A DNA stretch of 64,000 bases from VRUE01 sp963715455 (GTDB lineage: Bacteria > Actinomycetota > Thermoleophilia > Solirubrobacterales > 70-9), in the NCBI GenBank assembly GCA_963715455.1, contig OY970245.1, positions 1,922,001-1,986,000 of the forward strand, given 5' to 3'. This document shows, piece after piece, positions 38,749 through 47,320 of this stretch. A program made the position numbers and the translations under genes. A model generated the notes under the pieces. The model was not told the DNA's origin. It made no database searches and saw nothing but the letters and a program-made list of their open reading frames with translations. The stretch's first letter is position 1, and each line of letters begins with the position of its first letter.

Positions 38749-39219
38749 TCACGGAGGCCAAACTCGACGGCCAATCGCCTTGAACTTGCTCACGGAGAGC
38801 TGGCCCCGCTCGTTTCGCGCTCGCGATCCAGGTGCCATAAGGGCTTTTTGAATCGCTGACCGATCAGCTTCATAGAGAGCCGTAGGATCGAAGCTCTCAT
38901 CCAAGAGGACAAGGATCACAGCGTCCCATTCCTTCTTTAGGTCGATGCTGCCCAGACGCTGACTTGGTTTTGACGAGGGCTTAAGAAGCCGTCCCTTGAT
39001 CTGCAGCCGCTGAATCCCGTCTGCCGCCTTGCGAACCGCGTCATAGCCCGATTGACGCACCGGAGACAGTTCTAGGTCAAGAGTCCGGGCCGCCTCGTAC
39101 TCCGCGATCTCCCCCGTAATTCCCAGGGGTCGTTTAGTGATCTCGTAGTACCTACGCGCAAGCAGCTTCACTTCACGCAGCAGTTCAAGAAGCTCGTTCG
39201 ATTGGACCACAGATCCCAT
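38749..39219 (-). CDS. DUF6998-like protein with nuclease-fold residues
   Basis: A 156-aa protein. LREVKLLARRYYEITKRPLG-type start, then GEIAEYEAARTLDLEL, SGYDAV, and LQIKGR. The spacing Glu ... Asp ... Gln-x-Lys is what restriction-endonuclease-like (PD-(D/E)XK) folds show, so a nuclease or former nuclease is possible. I believe this is DUF6998, a family of unknown role. The base composition is clearly less GC-rich than in cupin and ilvC beside it, which suggests recent transfer. Confidence 0.7.
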   Translation of the reverse strand: MGSVVQSNELLELLREVKLLARRYYEITKRPLGITGEIAEYEAARTLDLELSPVRQSGYDAVRKAADGIQRLQIKGRLLKPSSKPSQRLGSIDLKKEWDAVILVLLDESFDPTALYEADRSAIQKALMAPGSRARNERGQLSVSKFKAIGRRVWPP

Positions 39220-39270
39220 TGTGGCTTGGGCGAGGGCCGTCCTCGCTCGAGAGGCGGCGCGGGTCGAGAC

Positions 39271-40275
39271 CTAAAACTTCTGGTCGATCCAGGGCATCAT
39301 GTCGCGCAGGTCGCCGCCGACCTCCTCGACCTGATGGCTCTTGCCCTCCTCGCGCATGCGCGAGAGGTTCTCGCCACCGGCGCGGTTCTCGGCGATCCAC
39401 TCGCGGGCGAACTCGCCCGACTGGATCTCGTCGAGGATCTGCTTCATCGCCGCACGTGACTCCTCGCCGATGACGCGCTTGCCACGGGTCATATCGCCGT
39501 ACTCGGCGGTGTTGGAGATCGAGTAGCGCATCCCCTGAATCCCCTTCTCGTACATCAGGTCGGCGATCAGCTTGAGCTCGTGCAGACACTCGAAGTAAGC
39601 GAGGCGCGGGTCATAGCCGGCCTCGACCAGCGTCTCGAAGCCCGCCCGGACGAGCTCGCTGGCGCCACCGCAGAGCACCGCCTGCTCGCCGAAGAGATCG
39701 GTCTCGCACTCGTCCTTGAAGCTCGTCTCGATCACCGCGGCGCGGCCGCCGCCGATGCCGGAGGCGTAAGCGAGCACCAGCCCGTGGGCATTGCCGCTCT
39801 CGTCCTGGTGGACGGCCATCAGACAGGGCACGCCGTTGCCTTCCTCGTACTGGCGACGAACCAGGTGGCCGGGGCCCTTGGGCGCGACCATGCCGACGTC
39901 GACGCCGGCAGGCGGGGCGATCTGCTCGAAGTGGACGGCGAAGCCGTGGGCGAAGAGCAGCAGGTTGCCCGGGGCGATGCCGTCGGCGATCTCCGCCTCC
40001 CAAAGCTCGGCCTGCTTCTCGTCGGGCAGCAGGATCATCACCACGTCGCCGCGGCTGGCGGCTTCGGCGATGTCGAGCACCTCGAGCCCGGCCGCTTCGG
40101 CCTTGGCGCGGCTGGCGGAATCGGGGCGCAGGCCGACGACAACCTCCACCCCTGAGTCCTTCAGGTTGAGGGCGTGGGCGTGGCCCTGGGAGCCATAGCC
40201 GAGGATGGCGACGGTCTTCCCCTCGAGCAGCGAGAGGTCGGCGTCCTTGTCGTAGAAGATGTCGTCGGTGCGCAT
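39271..40275 (-). CDS. ilvC: IlvC, ketol-acid reductoisomerase (class I)
   Basis: Rearranges and reduces acetolactate or acetohydroxybutyrate with NADPH in valine, leucine and isoleucine synthesis. The 334-aa length marks the short class I enzyme. The cofactor loop is LGYGSQGHAHALNLKDSG, the KGPGHLVRRQYEEG segment carries substrate-binding residues, and ECLHELKLIADL and SNTAEYGD hold the metal-binding acids. TAGCCT lies 7 bases before the ATG, and the TAG stop of menE forms its first three bases. Confidence 0.96.
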   Translation of the reverse strand: MRTDDIFYDKDADLSLLEGKTVAILGYGSQGHAHALNLKDSGVEVVVGLRPDSASRAKAEAAGLEVLDIAEAASRGDVVMILLPDEKQAELWEAEIADGIAPGNLLLFAHGFAVHFEQIAPPAGVDVGMVAPKGPGHLVRRQYEEGNGVPCLMAVHQDESGNAHGLVLAYASGIGGGRAAVIETSFKDECETDLFGEQAVLCGGASELVRAGFETLVEAGYDPRLAYFECLHELKLIADLMYEKGIQGMRYSISNTAEYGDMTRGKRVIGEESRAAMKQILDEIQSGEFAREWIAENRAGGENLSRMREEGKSHQVEEVGGDLRDMMPWIDQKF

Positions 40276-40288
40276 GGCCGGGAGGCTA
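40276..40288 (-). promoter_or_regulatory. Leaderless-type -10 box of ilvC, built on the menE stop codon
   Basis: TAGCCT (40288-40283), CCCGGCC, then the ATG at 40275. The TAG of the box is the stop codon of menE. Confidence 0.45.
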
Positions 40289-41611
40289 TCTAAGCGCTCT
40301 GCGCATCAGCTTGCCCGAGGGCGTGCGCGGCAGCGCCGCGGCCAGCTCGACTCGCTTGGGCACCTTGAAGCCGGCCAGCGACTCGGCGCAGTGGCGGCGC
40401 AGCTCATCGGGCGTCGTCGCCGAGCCGTCGGTGAGCACGACGATCGCGGTCACTGCCTGCTGCCACTCCGGGTCCTCGCGGCCAACGACCGCCGCATCGG
40501 CGACCTCGGGATGGCGCAGCAGCACTTTCTCGACTTCCGCCGGGACAACGTTCTCGCCACCGGTGACGATCATGTCGTCGATGCGGTCCTCGACGTAGAG
40601 GAAGCCCTCCTCGTCGATGCGACCGAGGTCGCCGGTGTGCAACCAGCCGTCGGCGTCAGCGCGGCCCGGGGCGACAGTCGGGCCCTGGACGAGGATCTCG
40701 CCGTCCTGGATGCGCAGGTGGGTGGTCAGCAGCGGCCGGCCAGCCGAGCCGAGCTTGCGCCGCGCGTCGGCGGGGGCCAGGGTCGTCACCTGCGAGCAGG
40801 CCTCGGTGAGGCCGTAGGTCTGCACGACCGTGGCACCACGGTCGATCGCTTGCTCGAGCGCCTCCTCGGGCACCGGCCCGCCGCCGATCAGGATCGTGCG
40901 CGGCCCGGAGAGGTCGGCGCCGGCGTCGAGCAGTCGGCTGAGCATCGTCGCCACCAGCGAGACGACGGTGATCTCGTCGCGCTCCAGGGCCTCGCCCACC
41001 CGGTCGACGTCGAAGCCGTCGTGGATCACCGCCGTGGTGCCGTAGATCACCGAGCGCATGACGATGCCGAGGCCTGAGATGTGACTCAGCGGCAGGCAGC
41101 AGAGCCAGCGGTCCTCGGGCTCGACGCCGATGTTGAAGGCCGAGGCGACGCTGCTCCAGAGGAAGTTGCCGTAGGTGAGGCCCACCGGGTCGGGTTTGCC
41201 GGTGCTGCCGCTGGTCATCACCCTGCAGGCAAGCCCGTCCATATCGTGCTCGCCGAGCAGCGGCAGGTCGGCCTCGGTCTGGGTCAGCTCGCCGGCGTCG
41301 TCGAGGTCGACGGCGGGCTCCTCGGCGGCGATCGCCGCTGCGTGCTCCTCCGGCGAGAGATGCGGGCTGAGCGGCAACAAGACCGCACCGAGCTTCATCA
41401 GCGCATGGATGACGACGACCTGCTCGCGCCGCGGGTGCATGGTCATCGCCACGGTCGAGTCGCGGCGCACGCCCTGCGCGGCAAGGCGGCGCGCGACCCA
41501 GGTCGCCTCCGCCTCGAGCTCGGCGTAGGTGACCTCGGCGCCGTCGGCCACGAGGGCGCCGCGCTCGGGACAGCTCTGCGATCTCTGGGCCAGCCAGTTG
41601 TCGAGTTTCAT
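40286..41611 (-). CDS. menE: MenE-type o-succinylbenzoate-CoA ligase
   Basis: Activates o-succinylbenzoate with ATP and CoA in menaquinone synthesis. The 441-aa protein belongs to the ANL adenylating superfamily: MTSGSTGKPDPVGLTYGN (P-loop), QTYGLTEACSQVTTL, GWLHTGDLGRID, and the C-terminal lysine in RTPSGKLMRRAL. It is shorter than most acyl-CoA ligases (about 500 aa), as MenE usually is. Divergent menB starts 21 bases away. The ATG at 41611 is chosen because longer extensions would overlap menB. Confidence 0.9.
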   Translation of the reverse strand: MKLDNWLAQRSQSCPERGALVADGAEVTYAELEAEATWVARRLAAQGVRRDSTVAMTMHPRREQVVVIHALMKLGAVLLPLSPHLSPEEHAAAIAAEEPAVDLDDAGELTQTEADLPLLGEHDMDGLACRVMTSGSTGKPDPVGLTYGNFLWSSVASAFNIGVEPEDRWLCCLPLSHISGLGIVMRSVIYGTTAVIHDGFDVDRVGEALERDEITVVSLVATMLSRLLDAGADLSGPRTILIGGGPVPEEALEQAIDRGATVVQTYGLTEACSQVTTLAPADARRKLGSAGRPLLTTHLRIQDGEILVQGPTVAPGRADADGWLHTGDLGRIDEEGFLYVEDRIDDMIVTGGENVVPAEVEKVLLRHPEVADAAVVGREDPEWQQAVTAIVVLTDGSATTPDELRRHCAESLAGFKVPKRVELAAALPRTPSGKLMRRALR

Positions 41612-41619
41612 CGGCGGGA

Positions 41620-41632
41620 TATCGTGCCCATC
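41620..41632 (+). promoter_or_regulatory. Leaderless-type -10 box of menB
   Basis: TATCGT at 41620-41625, then GCCCATC and ATG 41633. The whole menE-menB gap is 21 bases. Confidence 0.45.
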
Positions 41633-42499
41633 ATGCCCCAACGTCACAAGCAGGCCCTGCCCGAGGAGACTCTCTACGCACCGATCGAGTGGCGCACTGC
41701 CGGCGAGTACGAAGACATTCGCTACGAGGTCGGCGACGGCATCGCCAAGATCACCATCGACCGGCCCGAGGTTCTCAACGCTTTCCGCCCCCAAACGCTG
41801 ATCGAGATATCCGCCGCGCTCGAGCTGGCCCGCGAGAACGCCGAGGTCGGCGTCGTGATCCTCACCGGCGCCGGGCAGAAGGCGTTCTGCTCAGGCGGCG
41901 ATCAGCAGGTGCGCGGCGACACGGGCTACGTAGCGGAGGGGGCGTCCCTCGGGCGCTTCCACGTCACCGACCTGCAGGTGCAGATGCGCCGACTGCCCAA
42001 GCCGCTGATCGCGATGGTGGCCGGCTACGCGATCGGCGGCGGCCACATCCTGCACATCTGCTGCGACCTGACGATCGCCGCCGACAACGCCTGCTTCGGG
42101 CAGACCGGGCCGCGGGTCGGCTCCTGGGACGGCGGCTTCGGCGCCTCCCTGCTGCGCGACCTGGTCGGCACCAAGAAGGCCAAGGAGCTCTGGCTGCTCT
42201 GTCGCCAGTACGACGCCGAGGAGGCCGAGCAGATGGGCCTGGTCAACGCGGTCGTGCCGCTCGATCGCCTCGAGGCGGAGACGGTCGCCTGGTGTCGCGA
42301 GATGCTGGCGCTCTCGCCCTTTGCCCTGCGCCTCGTCAAGGCCAGCTTCAACGCCCACGAGGACGGCTACGCCGGCATCCAGCAGCTGGCCCATGACACC
42401 AACCTGCTCTTCTACGGCAGCGAGGAGGCGCGGGAGGGCCGCGAGGCGTTCAAGGAGAAACGTCAGCCCGACTTCTCGCAGTACCCTCGCCGGCCATGA
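41633..42499 (+). CDS. menB: MenB, 1,4-dihydroxy-2-naphthoyl-CoA synthase
   Basis: Crotonase-fold enzyme that closes the naphthoquinone ring (Dieckmann-type condensation of o-succinylbenzoyl-CoA). The 288 aa show DRPEVLNAFRPQT, FCSGGDQQVRG (oxyanion-hole region specific to MenB), AGYAIGGGHILH, and QTGPRVGSWDGGFG, the last being diagnostic. The open frame extends far upstream but only as antisense of menE. Followed by menA, menC and menD in the same direction. Confidence 0.95.
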   Translation: MPQRHKQALPEETLYAPIEWRTAGEYEDIRYEVGDGIAKITIDRPEVLNAFRPQTLIEISAALELARENAEVGVVILTGAGQKAFCSGGDQQVRGDTGYVAEGASLGRFHVTDLQVQMRRLPKPLIAMVAGYAIGGGHILHICCDLTIAADNACFGQTGPRVGSWDGGFGASLLRDLVGTKKAKELWLLCRQYDAEEAEQMGLVNAVVPLDRLEAETVAWCREMLALSPFALRLVKASFNAHEDGYAGIQQLAHDTNLLFYGSEEAREGREAFKEKRQPDFSQYPRRP

Positions 42500-42524
42500 G
42501 CGCTGTCGCGATCAGAGCGGGACG

Positions 42525-43406
42525 ATGAGGATCTGGCTGATGGCGGCCCGGCCGCGGACGCTGCCGGCGGCAATCGCCCCGGTGCTGGTCGGCACGGCTG
42601 CGGCGATCGAATGGTTCGGCAGTCTGCCGCGGCTGGGCGCCTTCCTCGCCGCCCTGGTCGGCTCGATCTTCATCCAGATCGGCACCAACCTGGCCAACGA
42701 CTACTCCGACGCCCGCCGGGGGGCTGACACAGCCGACCGGCTCGGGCCGGTGCGCGTCACCTCGGCCGGCCTCGTAACGCCGCGGCGGGTGCTGAACGCA
42801 ACCTGGATCGCCTTCGGGATCGCCGTTGCCTGCGGCATCTACCTGGCCACGGTGGCCGGCGTCGTGATCCTCGTCGTCGGCGCCTTCTCGATCGCCGCGG
42901 GAGTCCTCTACACGGGTGGCCCGCGGCCCTACGGCTATGCCGGCATGGGGGAGCTCTTCGTCTTCCTCTTCTTCGGCCTGGTCGCGGTCAACGGCTCCTA
43001 CTACGTGCAGCTGGAGGACCTCGACGCGCTGCCACTCGGCCTCTCGATCTCGATCGGCTTCCTCGCCACGGCGATCCTCGTCGTCAACAACGTGCGCGAC
43101 CTGGAGACCGACCGGCGGGCGGGAAAGATGACCCTCGCGGTGCGCGCCGGACGGCACAACGCCGTCGTCCTATACCGACTGCTAGTCCTCGGTGCCTTCG
43201 CTGTGCTGCCAATCGCCCTGCTCGCCGGGGGCGGCAGCATGCTGCCGCTGATCGGCCTACTCGCCCTGCCGCTCGCCGTCAAACCGATGCGCGCCCTGAC
43301 CAATCGCACCGACGGCCCGGCACTGAACCAAGCGCTGGCCGCGACCGGGGCCTTGCTCGGCGTCTTCAGCCTGCTGGTCTCGGCTGGCTTGCTCTTGGCA
43401 AGCTAG
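42525..43406 (+). CDS. menA: MenA, 1,4-dihydroxy-2-naphthoate polyprenyltransferase
   Basis: Integral membrane UbiA-family enzyme that attaches the isoprenoid side chain to dihydroxynaphthoate. The 293 aa have about eight membrane segments. The two Asp-rich motifs are NDYSDARRGAD (around residue 58) and NNVRDLETDRRAGK (around 187). The N-terminal WLMAARPRTLPAAIAPVLVG matches MenA proteins. ATG 42525 follows menB by 25 bases with AGAGCGGGACG upstream, a poor ribosome site. Confidence 0.93.
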   Translation: MRIWLMAARPRTLPAAIAPVLVGTAAAIEWFGSLPRLGAFLAALVGSIFIQIGTNLANDYSDARRGADTADRLGPVRVTSAGLVTPRRVLNATWIAFGIAVACGIYLATVAGVVILVVGAFSIAAGVLYTGGPRPYGYAGMGELFVFLFFGLVAVNGSYYVQLEDLDALPLGLSISIGFLATAILVVNNVRDLETDRRAGKMTLAVRAGRHNAVVLYRLLVLGAFAVLPIALLAGGGSMLPLIGLLALPLAVKPMRALTNRTDGPALNQALAATGALLGVFSLLVSAGLLLAS

Positions 43407-43410
43407 CCAG

Positions 43411-44472
43411 ATGCAGATCGCGGCCCTCGAGGTCATCTCCTACGCACTGCCCTTCCGCGAGCCGTACTTCACGGCTCGCGGCCGACTCGACCGGCGCGAG
43501 CTGGTGCTCCTGCGGCTGCGTTCCGACGACGGCCTGCTCGGCCTGGGCGAAGCAGTGCCACTCTCGCTGAGAGGAGGCACCGGCCTGGCGCAGATCGTGC
43601 GTGAACTGGAGCAGCTCGGTGCGCGGGACTCGCTCAACGAGACCAGCTTGCGCGGCGACGCTCTCCACCTCTCCCCTCCTGCCCGCTGCGCGGCGCTTAC
43701 CGCGTTGCTCGATCTGCGCGGCAGGAAAGCGGCCCTGGAAGGCACGGCATCGCTCGGCGAACCAGAGGGCATCGAGTGCAACGCGACGCTGGTCGCCGCC
43801 GACCCGCGTGTGGTCGCCGAAGACGCCCAGCGCTGGGCGGAGGATGGCTTTTCCACCTTCAAGCTGAAGCTGGGGACCGGCGACGATGTCGGACAGGTGC
43901 GAGCAGTCAGGGAGGCGGTCGGGCCCGAGGCCCGCATTCGGGTCGACGCCAACGCCGCCTGGGACCTGGAGACGGCGAGCCAGGTGCTCGGCGAAATCGA
44001 GCAGTTCGACATCGAGCTGGCAGAGCAGCCGGTAGCGACGCTCGATGAATCCGCCGAGCTGGCCAGGGCAACGGCGATCCCGATCGCCGGCGACGAGAGC
44101 GTCGTTCACCGGGCAGACGCGGAGCAGGCAGTGGCGCTGGGCGCCTGCGCCTTCGCTGGCCTGAAGCTCTCCAAGGTGGGCGGCCCAGAGGCGGCGATCG
44201 AGATCGCCGAGCTGCTGCCCTCGTTTATCTCCAGTGCCCTCGACGGCCCGGTGGGAATCGCCGCCGCCGCCCAGGTGGCGCAGACGCTCGACGCGGGTAC
44301 GGTCGGGGCCGGCGCAACCAAGCTCGCACACGGCCTCGCCACCCAACGCCTCTTCGCTTCGACCGTTGCCTCGGTCGAGTGCGAACTGCGCGACGGCACG
44401 CTGCATCCACCGACTGGACCAGGCCTGGGAATCGAGATCGACGAGGCGGCGCTTACCGCCCACCGGATCTGA
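43411..44472 (+). CDS. menC: MenC, o-succinylbenzoate synthase
   Basis: Enolase-superfamily dehydratase that makes o-succinylbenzoate. The 353 aa have the superfamily residues in order: Lys-x-Lys in FKLKLG, Asp in RVDANAAWD, Glu in ELAEQPV, Asp in AGDES, and Lys in GLKLSKVGG. Relatives also act as dipeptide epimerases or N-succinylamino acid racemases, but position between menA and menD makes MenC clear. Starts 4 bases after menA. A 15-bp hairpin separates it from menD. Confidence 0.92.
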   Translation: MQIAALEVISYALPFREPYFTARGRLDRRELVLLRLRSDDGLLGLGEAVPLSLRGGTGLAQIVRELEQLGARDSLNETSLRGDALHLSPPARCAALTALLDLRGRKAALEGTASLGEPEGIECNATLVAADPRVVAEDAQRWAEDGFSTFKLKLGTGDDVGQVRAVREAVGPEARIRVDANAAWDLETASQVLGEIEQFDIELAEQPVATLDESAELARATAIPIAGDESVVHRADAEQAVALGACAFAGLKLSKVGGPEAAIEIAELLPSFISSALDGPVGIAAAAQVAQTLDAGTVGAGATKLAHGLATQRLFASTVASVECELRDGTLHPPTGPGLGIEIDEAALTAHRI

Positions 44473-44480
44473 ACAGCCTG

Positions 44481-44517
44481 TGGCGACTTTCCCGTCATAT
44501 AGACGGGTAAGTCGCCA
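44481..44517 (+). terminator. Hairpin between menC and menD
   Basis: TGGCGACTT-T-CCCGTC pairs with GACGGG-T-AAGTCGCCA around the loop ATATA: 15 base pairs with one T/T mismatch. It ends one base before the TAGTCT box of menD. No T-run follows, so it is a terminator or insulator of the non-canonical kind. Confidence 0.6.
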
Positions 44518-44518
44518 A

Positions 44519-44531
44519 TAGTCTCCCGACG
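44519..44531 (+). promoter_or_regulatory. Leaderless-type -10 box of menD
   Basis: TAGTCT at 44519-44524, then CCCGACG and ATG 44532. No Shine-Dalgarno. Confidence 0.5.
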
Positions 44532-46274
44532 ATGGATCCGACCAACGGCAACACGGCCCTTGCCTCGGCCTTCGTCGAGGAGTTGGCGCGGGGCGGTCTG
44601 CGCCAGGCGGTGATCTCGCCCGGCTCGCGCTCGACACCACTCGCCGTCGCGCTCTGGCGCCAGCCCGAGATCGACGTGACGGTGATCGTCGACGAGCGCT
44701 CGGCTGCGTTCTTCGCCCTCGGGGCGGCGCAGGCAAGTGGGATCCCCGTGGCGATGCTCTGCACCTCGGGAACCGCGGCAGCGAATTACCATCCGGCGAT
44801 CTGCGAGGCGGACGAGTCGGCGATCCCGCTGATCGCACTGAGCGCCGATCGTCCGCCCGAGCTGCGCGGCGTCGGCGCCGGGCAGACGATCGACCAGCTC
44901 AAGCTCTACGGCGACTCGGTGCACTGGTTCTGCGAAGTCGGCACACACGAGGCCGACGATGCCGGTCTGCTCCATTACCGCTCGGTTGCCTGCCGGGCCC
45001 TGGCGGCGAGCCGCGGCGAGCCGCGCCCCGGACCGGTCCACCTCAACCTGCCCTGGCGCGAGCCGCTGGCGCCGCTGGCGGTCGAGGGCGCCGTGACGGC
45101 GACTGATCCGCTGGCGCTCGAAGGACGCGGGGAGCGACCGCTGACCGCCGTGACGCCGATCGACATGGAGCCCTCCTCCTTCCTGCTCGACGAGGTCGCC
45201 AAGCACGTCGCCGATGCCCCGGTCGGGGTAATCGTCGCCGGCCGCCAGCTCGACCCCGAGCTGCGCGAGCCGCTCGCCCATCTCGCCCGCGTCGCCGGCT
45301 ACCCGATCCTCGCCGAGCCCACCTCGCAGTTGCGCTGCGGCCCACACGAGCGCTCGCGGGTGATCTCCACCTACGACCACCTGCTACGGGACGGGCCCTT
45401 CGCGAAGTCGGAGCGCCCGGAACTGGTTCTGCGCTTCGGAGAGATGCCGACCAGCAAGCCGCTGCGGGAGTGGCTGGCCAATTCAGGGGCTGACCAGATC
45501 GTCGTCGACCCCCGGGGTGGCTGGAACGAGCCGACCCGGCACGCCGCCGCCCTGCTGCGCGCCGATCCCACCGAGCTGGCCGGGGGCTGGGCCGCCCGGC
45601 TCGGCGAGGAGCGACCCGCGCCGTCGCACTGGTTGGAGGCGGAGATGGCAGCCCGCAAGGCGATCGAAGCAGAGCTCGCGGGCTGCGGTGAGGTCTCCGA
45701 GCCCGGCCTCCACCTCGCCCTGGGCGGCGCCCACAGCGATGGCGACCTCGTCTATACGGCCTCGAGCATGCCGATCCGCGATCAGGAGGCCTTCCTGGCG
45801 CCGGCGGAGACCGACGCCCTCTTCCTCTGCAACCGCGGCGCCAACGGGATCGACGGCCTCGTCTCCTCAGGGATCGGCGCCGCCCACGCCAGCGGCCGCC
45901 CAACCACGATCGTCACCGGCGATCTCGGCCTGCTGCACGACCTCGGTGGTCTCGCTGCCTTGCGTGATGTCTCCACCCCAGTGCGCGTCGTGGTCATCGA
46001 CAACAACGGCGGCGGCATCTTCGGTTTCCTGCCGCAAGCGGAGAACTTGCCAAGCGATGAGTTCGAGGCTCTGCTCGGCACTCCGCGAGGCGTCAGCATC
46101 GAGAAGGTCGCCGCCCTCTTCGATCTCCCCCACCGCCGCCTCGAGGCGCTCTCGGAACTGCCCGATGCCCTCGTCGCCGGCACCGGCCTAATCGAGGTGA
46201 AGACGGACCGTCAGGCCAACCTCGAGCTGCATCGCCGCCTAGCCGACGCGGTGAGCGAAGCGATCAGCAGCTGA
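44532..46274 (+). CDS. menD: MenD, SEPHCHC synthase
   Basis: Thiamine-diphosphate enzyme that adds the succinyl semialdehyde unit from 2-oxoglutarate to isochorismate. The 580 aa show the family pattern: ISPGSRSTPLAVAL at residues about 28-41, the ThDP-activating Glu in VDERSAAFFALG, CTSGTAAANYHPA, SADRPPELRGVGAGQTIDQ, and the ThDP/Mg motif GDLGLLHDLGGL to NNNGGGIFGFLP near residue 495. Its own promoter-like box and the hairpin upstream suggest it is transcribed apart from menC. It overlaps the convergent gene at 46264 by 11 bases. Confidence 0.95.
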   Translation: MDPTNGNTALASAFVEELARGGLRQAVISPGSRSTPLAVALWRQPEIDVTVIVDERSAAFFALGAAQASGIPVAMLCTSGTAAANYHPAICEADESAIPLIALSADRPPELRGVGAGQTIDQLKLYGDSVHWFCEVGTHEADDAGLLHYRSVACRALAASRGEPRPGPVHLNLPWREPLAPLAVEGAVTATDPLALEGRGERPLTAVTPIDMEPSSFLLDEVAKHVADAPVGVIVAGRQLDPELREPLAHLARVAGYPILAEPTSQLRCGPHERSRVISTYDHLLRDGPFAKSERPELVLRFGEMPTSKPLREWLANSGADQIVVDPRGGWNEPTRHAAALLRADPTELAGGWAARLGEERPAPSHWLEAEMAARKAIEAELAGCGEVSEPGLHLALGGAHSDGDLVYTASSMPIRDQEAFLAPAETDALFLCNRGANGIDGLVSSGIGAAHASGRPTTIVTGDLGLLHDLGGLAALRDVSTPVRVVVIDNNGGGIFGFLPQAENLPSDEFEALLGTPRGVSIEKVAALFDLPHRRLEALSELPDALVAGTGLIEVKTDRQANLELHRRLADAVSEAISS

Positions 46275-47280
46275 TCCGACCAGCCTCGCGCCCGGGACCG
46301 GGCTGCCAGGCAGCAGTGACGTAGAAAGCCTGGGGCTCGAGCAGGAGTCGATGACGGCAGGTCCCGTCTGCATTGATCTCGACGATCGAGCCTCCGTATT
46401 CATAGAGCGACCTGTGCGACAGCTTGGAGGGAGACCGAACGTAGAGCAGGCGTTCTCCCGATGGGTCCCAGCTCGGCGAGGTCTCCAAGGCCTTCGGGTC
46501 GTATGTCAGTCGTCTCCGATCCGTGCCATCGGCCAGAAGCACAAACAGGTCACCTCCGAAGGCAGGGTCTCGCAGAGGCCGCGGGACGTCACGACGAGGT
46601 CGGACCCGTATGGCGGCAAGCTCCGTGCCGTCGGGTGAGAACACCGCTTCCTGCAGCCCTTTCGCGATCAAGAAGGTCGAACGGTCGGCGAGGCGCATCC
46701 CCAGGACCGCCCGTCGTTTCCCACTGAGATCGCGGCGAGACAACGCCAGGGTCTCACCATCGGGGGAAAAGGACGATGGCGAGATCAGCAATCCGTGACG
46801 CCATGGGGTCACGCGCTGCGGCCGACCCCCATCGGCATCGACAAGCCACACCGAGCTGCCTATGAAACTCCCTTTTCCGAGCCCGATGGCCAACCGAGCA
46901 AAGGCGAGCGTTTCCCCGTCCGGCGAGAACACCGGCTGGGTTCCTTCGTAGGTGCCCGTGACGAACCGCGGTCGACCTCCCTCCGGCGAGACTGTGTAAA
47001 CACCTTCCTTGCCTTCCAGGGATATGAGCCCGAAGGCGAGCCTGGATCCGTCCGGCGAAAAGGCGAGGCCTTCCAAGGCGGATAGCCCGCCAGCCGACGT
47101 CTTGACCACCCTCACCAAGGCCTCACCACGCAGGCCGGCCGTGGCCAGCTCCGTGTCGAAGAGGTCCTGGCCTTCTCGAATGAACCCCAATCGTGGCCCG
47201 TTCGGCGATTGCGCGATAGAGATTGCCGGAGCGCCGGCGAGCAGCAGCATTGCCCCCACCATTGTCAGAAGGCCTCGCAT
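46264..47280 (-). CDS. Exported TolB-like beta-propeller protein (PD40 repeats)
   Basis: A 338-aa protein from ATG 47280 (an ATG at 47292 is also possible). The N-terminus (MRGLLTMVGAMLLLAGAPAI) is a signal peptide. Five or more WD40-like PD40 repeats are visible as FSPDG-type segments: AFSPDGSRLAF, VFSPDGETLAF, SFSPDGETLAL, VFSPDGTELAA, SWDPSGERLLY. This makes a six- or seven-bladed propeller like TolB. There is no Tol-Pal partner, as expected of a Gram-positive. Function unknown, probably binding at the cell surface. Codon GC is lower than in menD and menF. Confidence 0.82.
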   Translation of the reverse strand: MRGLLTMVGAMLLLAGAPAISIAQSPNGPRLGFIREGQDLFDTELATAGLRGEALVRVVKTSAGGLSALEGLAFSPDGSRLAFGLISLEGKEGVYTVSPEGGRPRFVTGTYEGTQPVFSPDGETLAFARLAIGLGKGSFIGSSVWLVDADGGRPQRVTPWRHGLLISPSSFSPDGETLALSRRDLSGKRRAVLGMRLADRSTFLIAKGLQEAVFSPDGTELAAIRVRPRRDVPRPLRDPAFGGDLFVLLADGTDRRRLTYDPKALETSPSWDPSGERLLYVRSPSKLSHRSLYEYGGSIVEINADGTCRHRLLLEPQAFYVTAAWQPGPGREAGRISC

Positions 47281-47320
47281 CACGCGGCACATCCTTACCT
47301 ATCGGAGTTTTTGACCTAGC

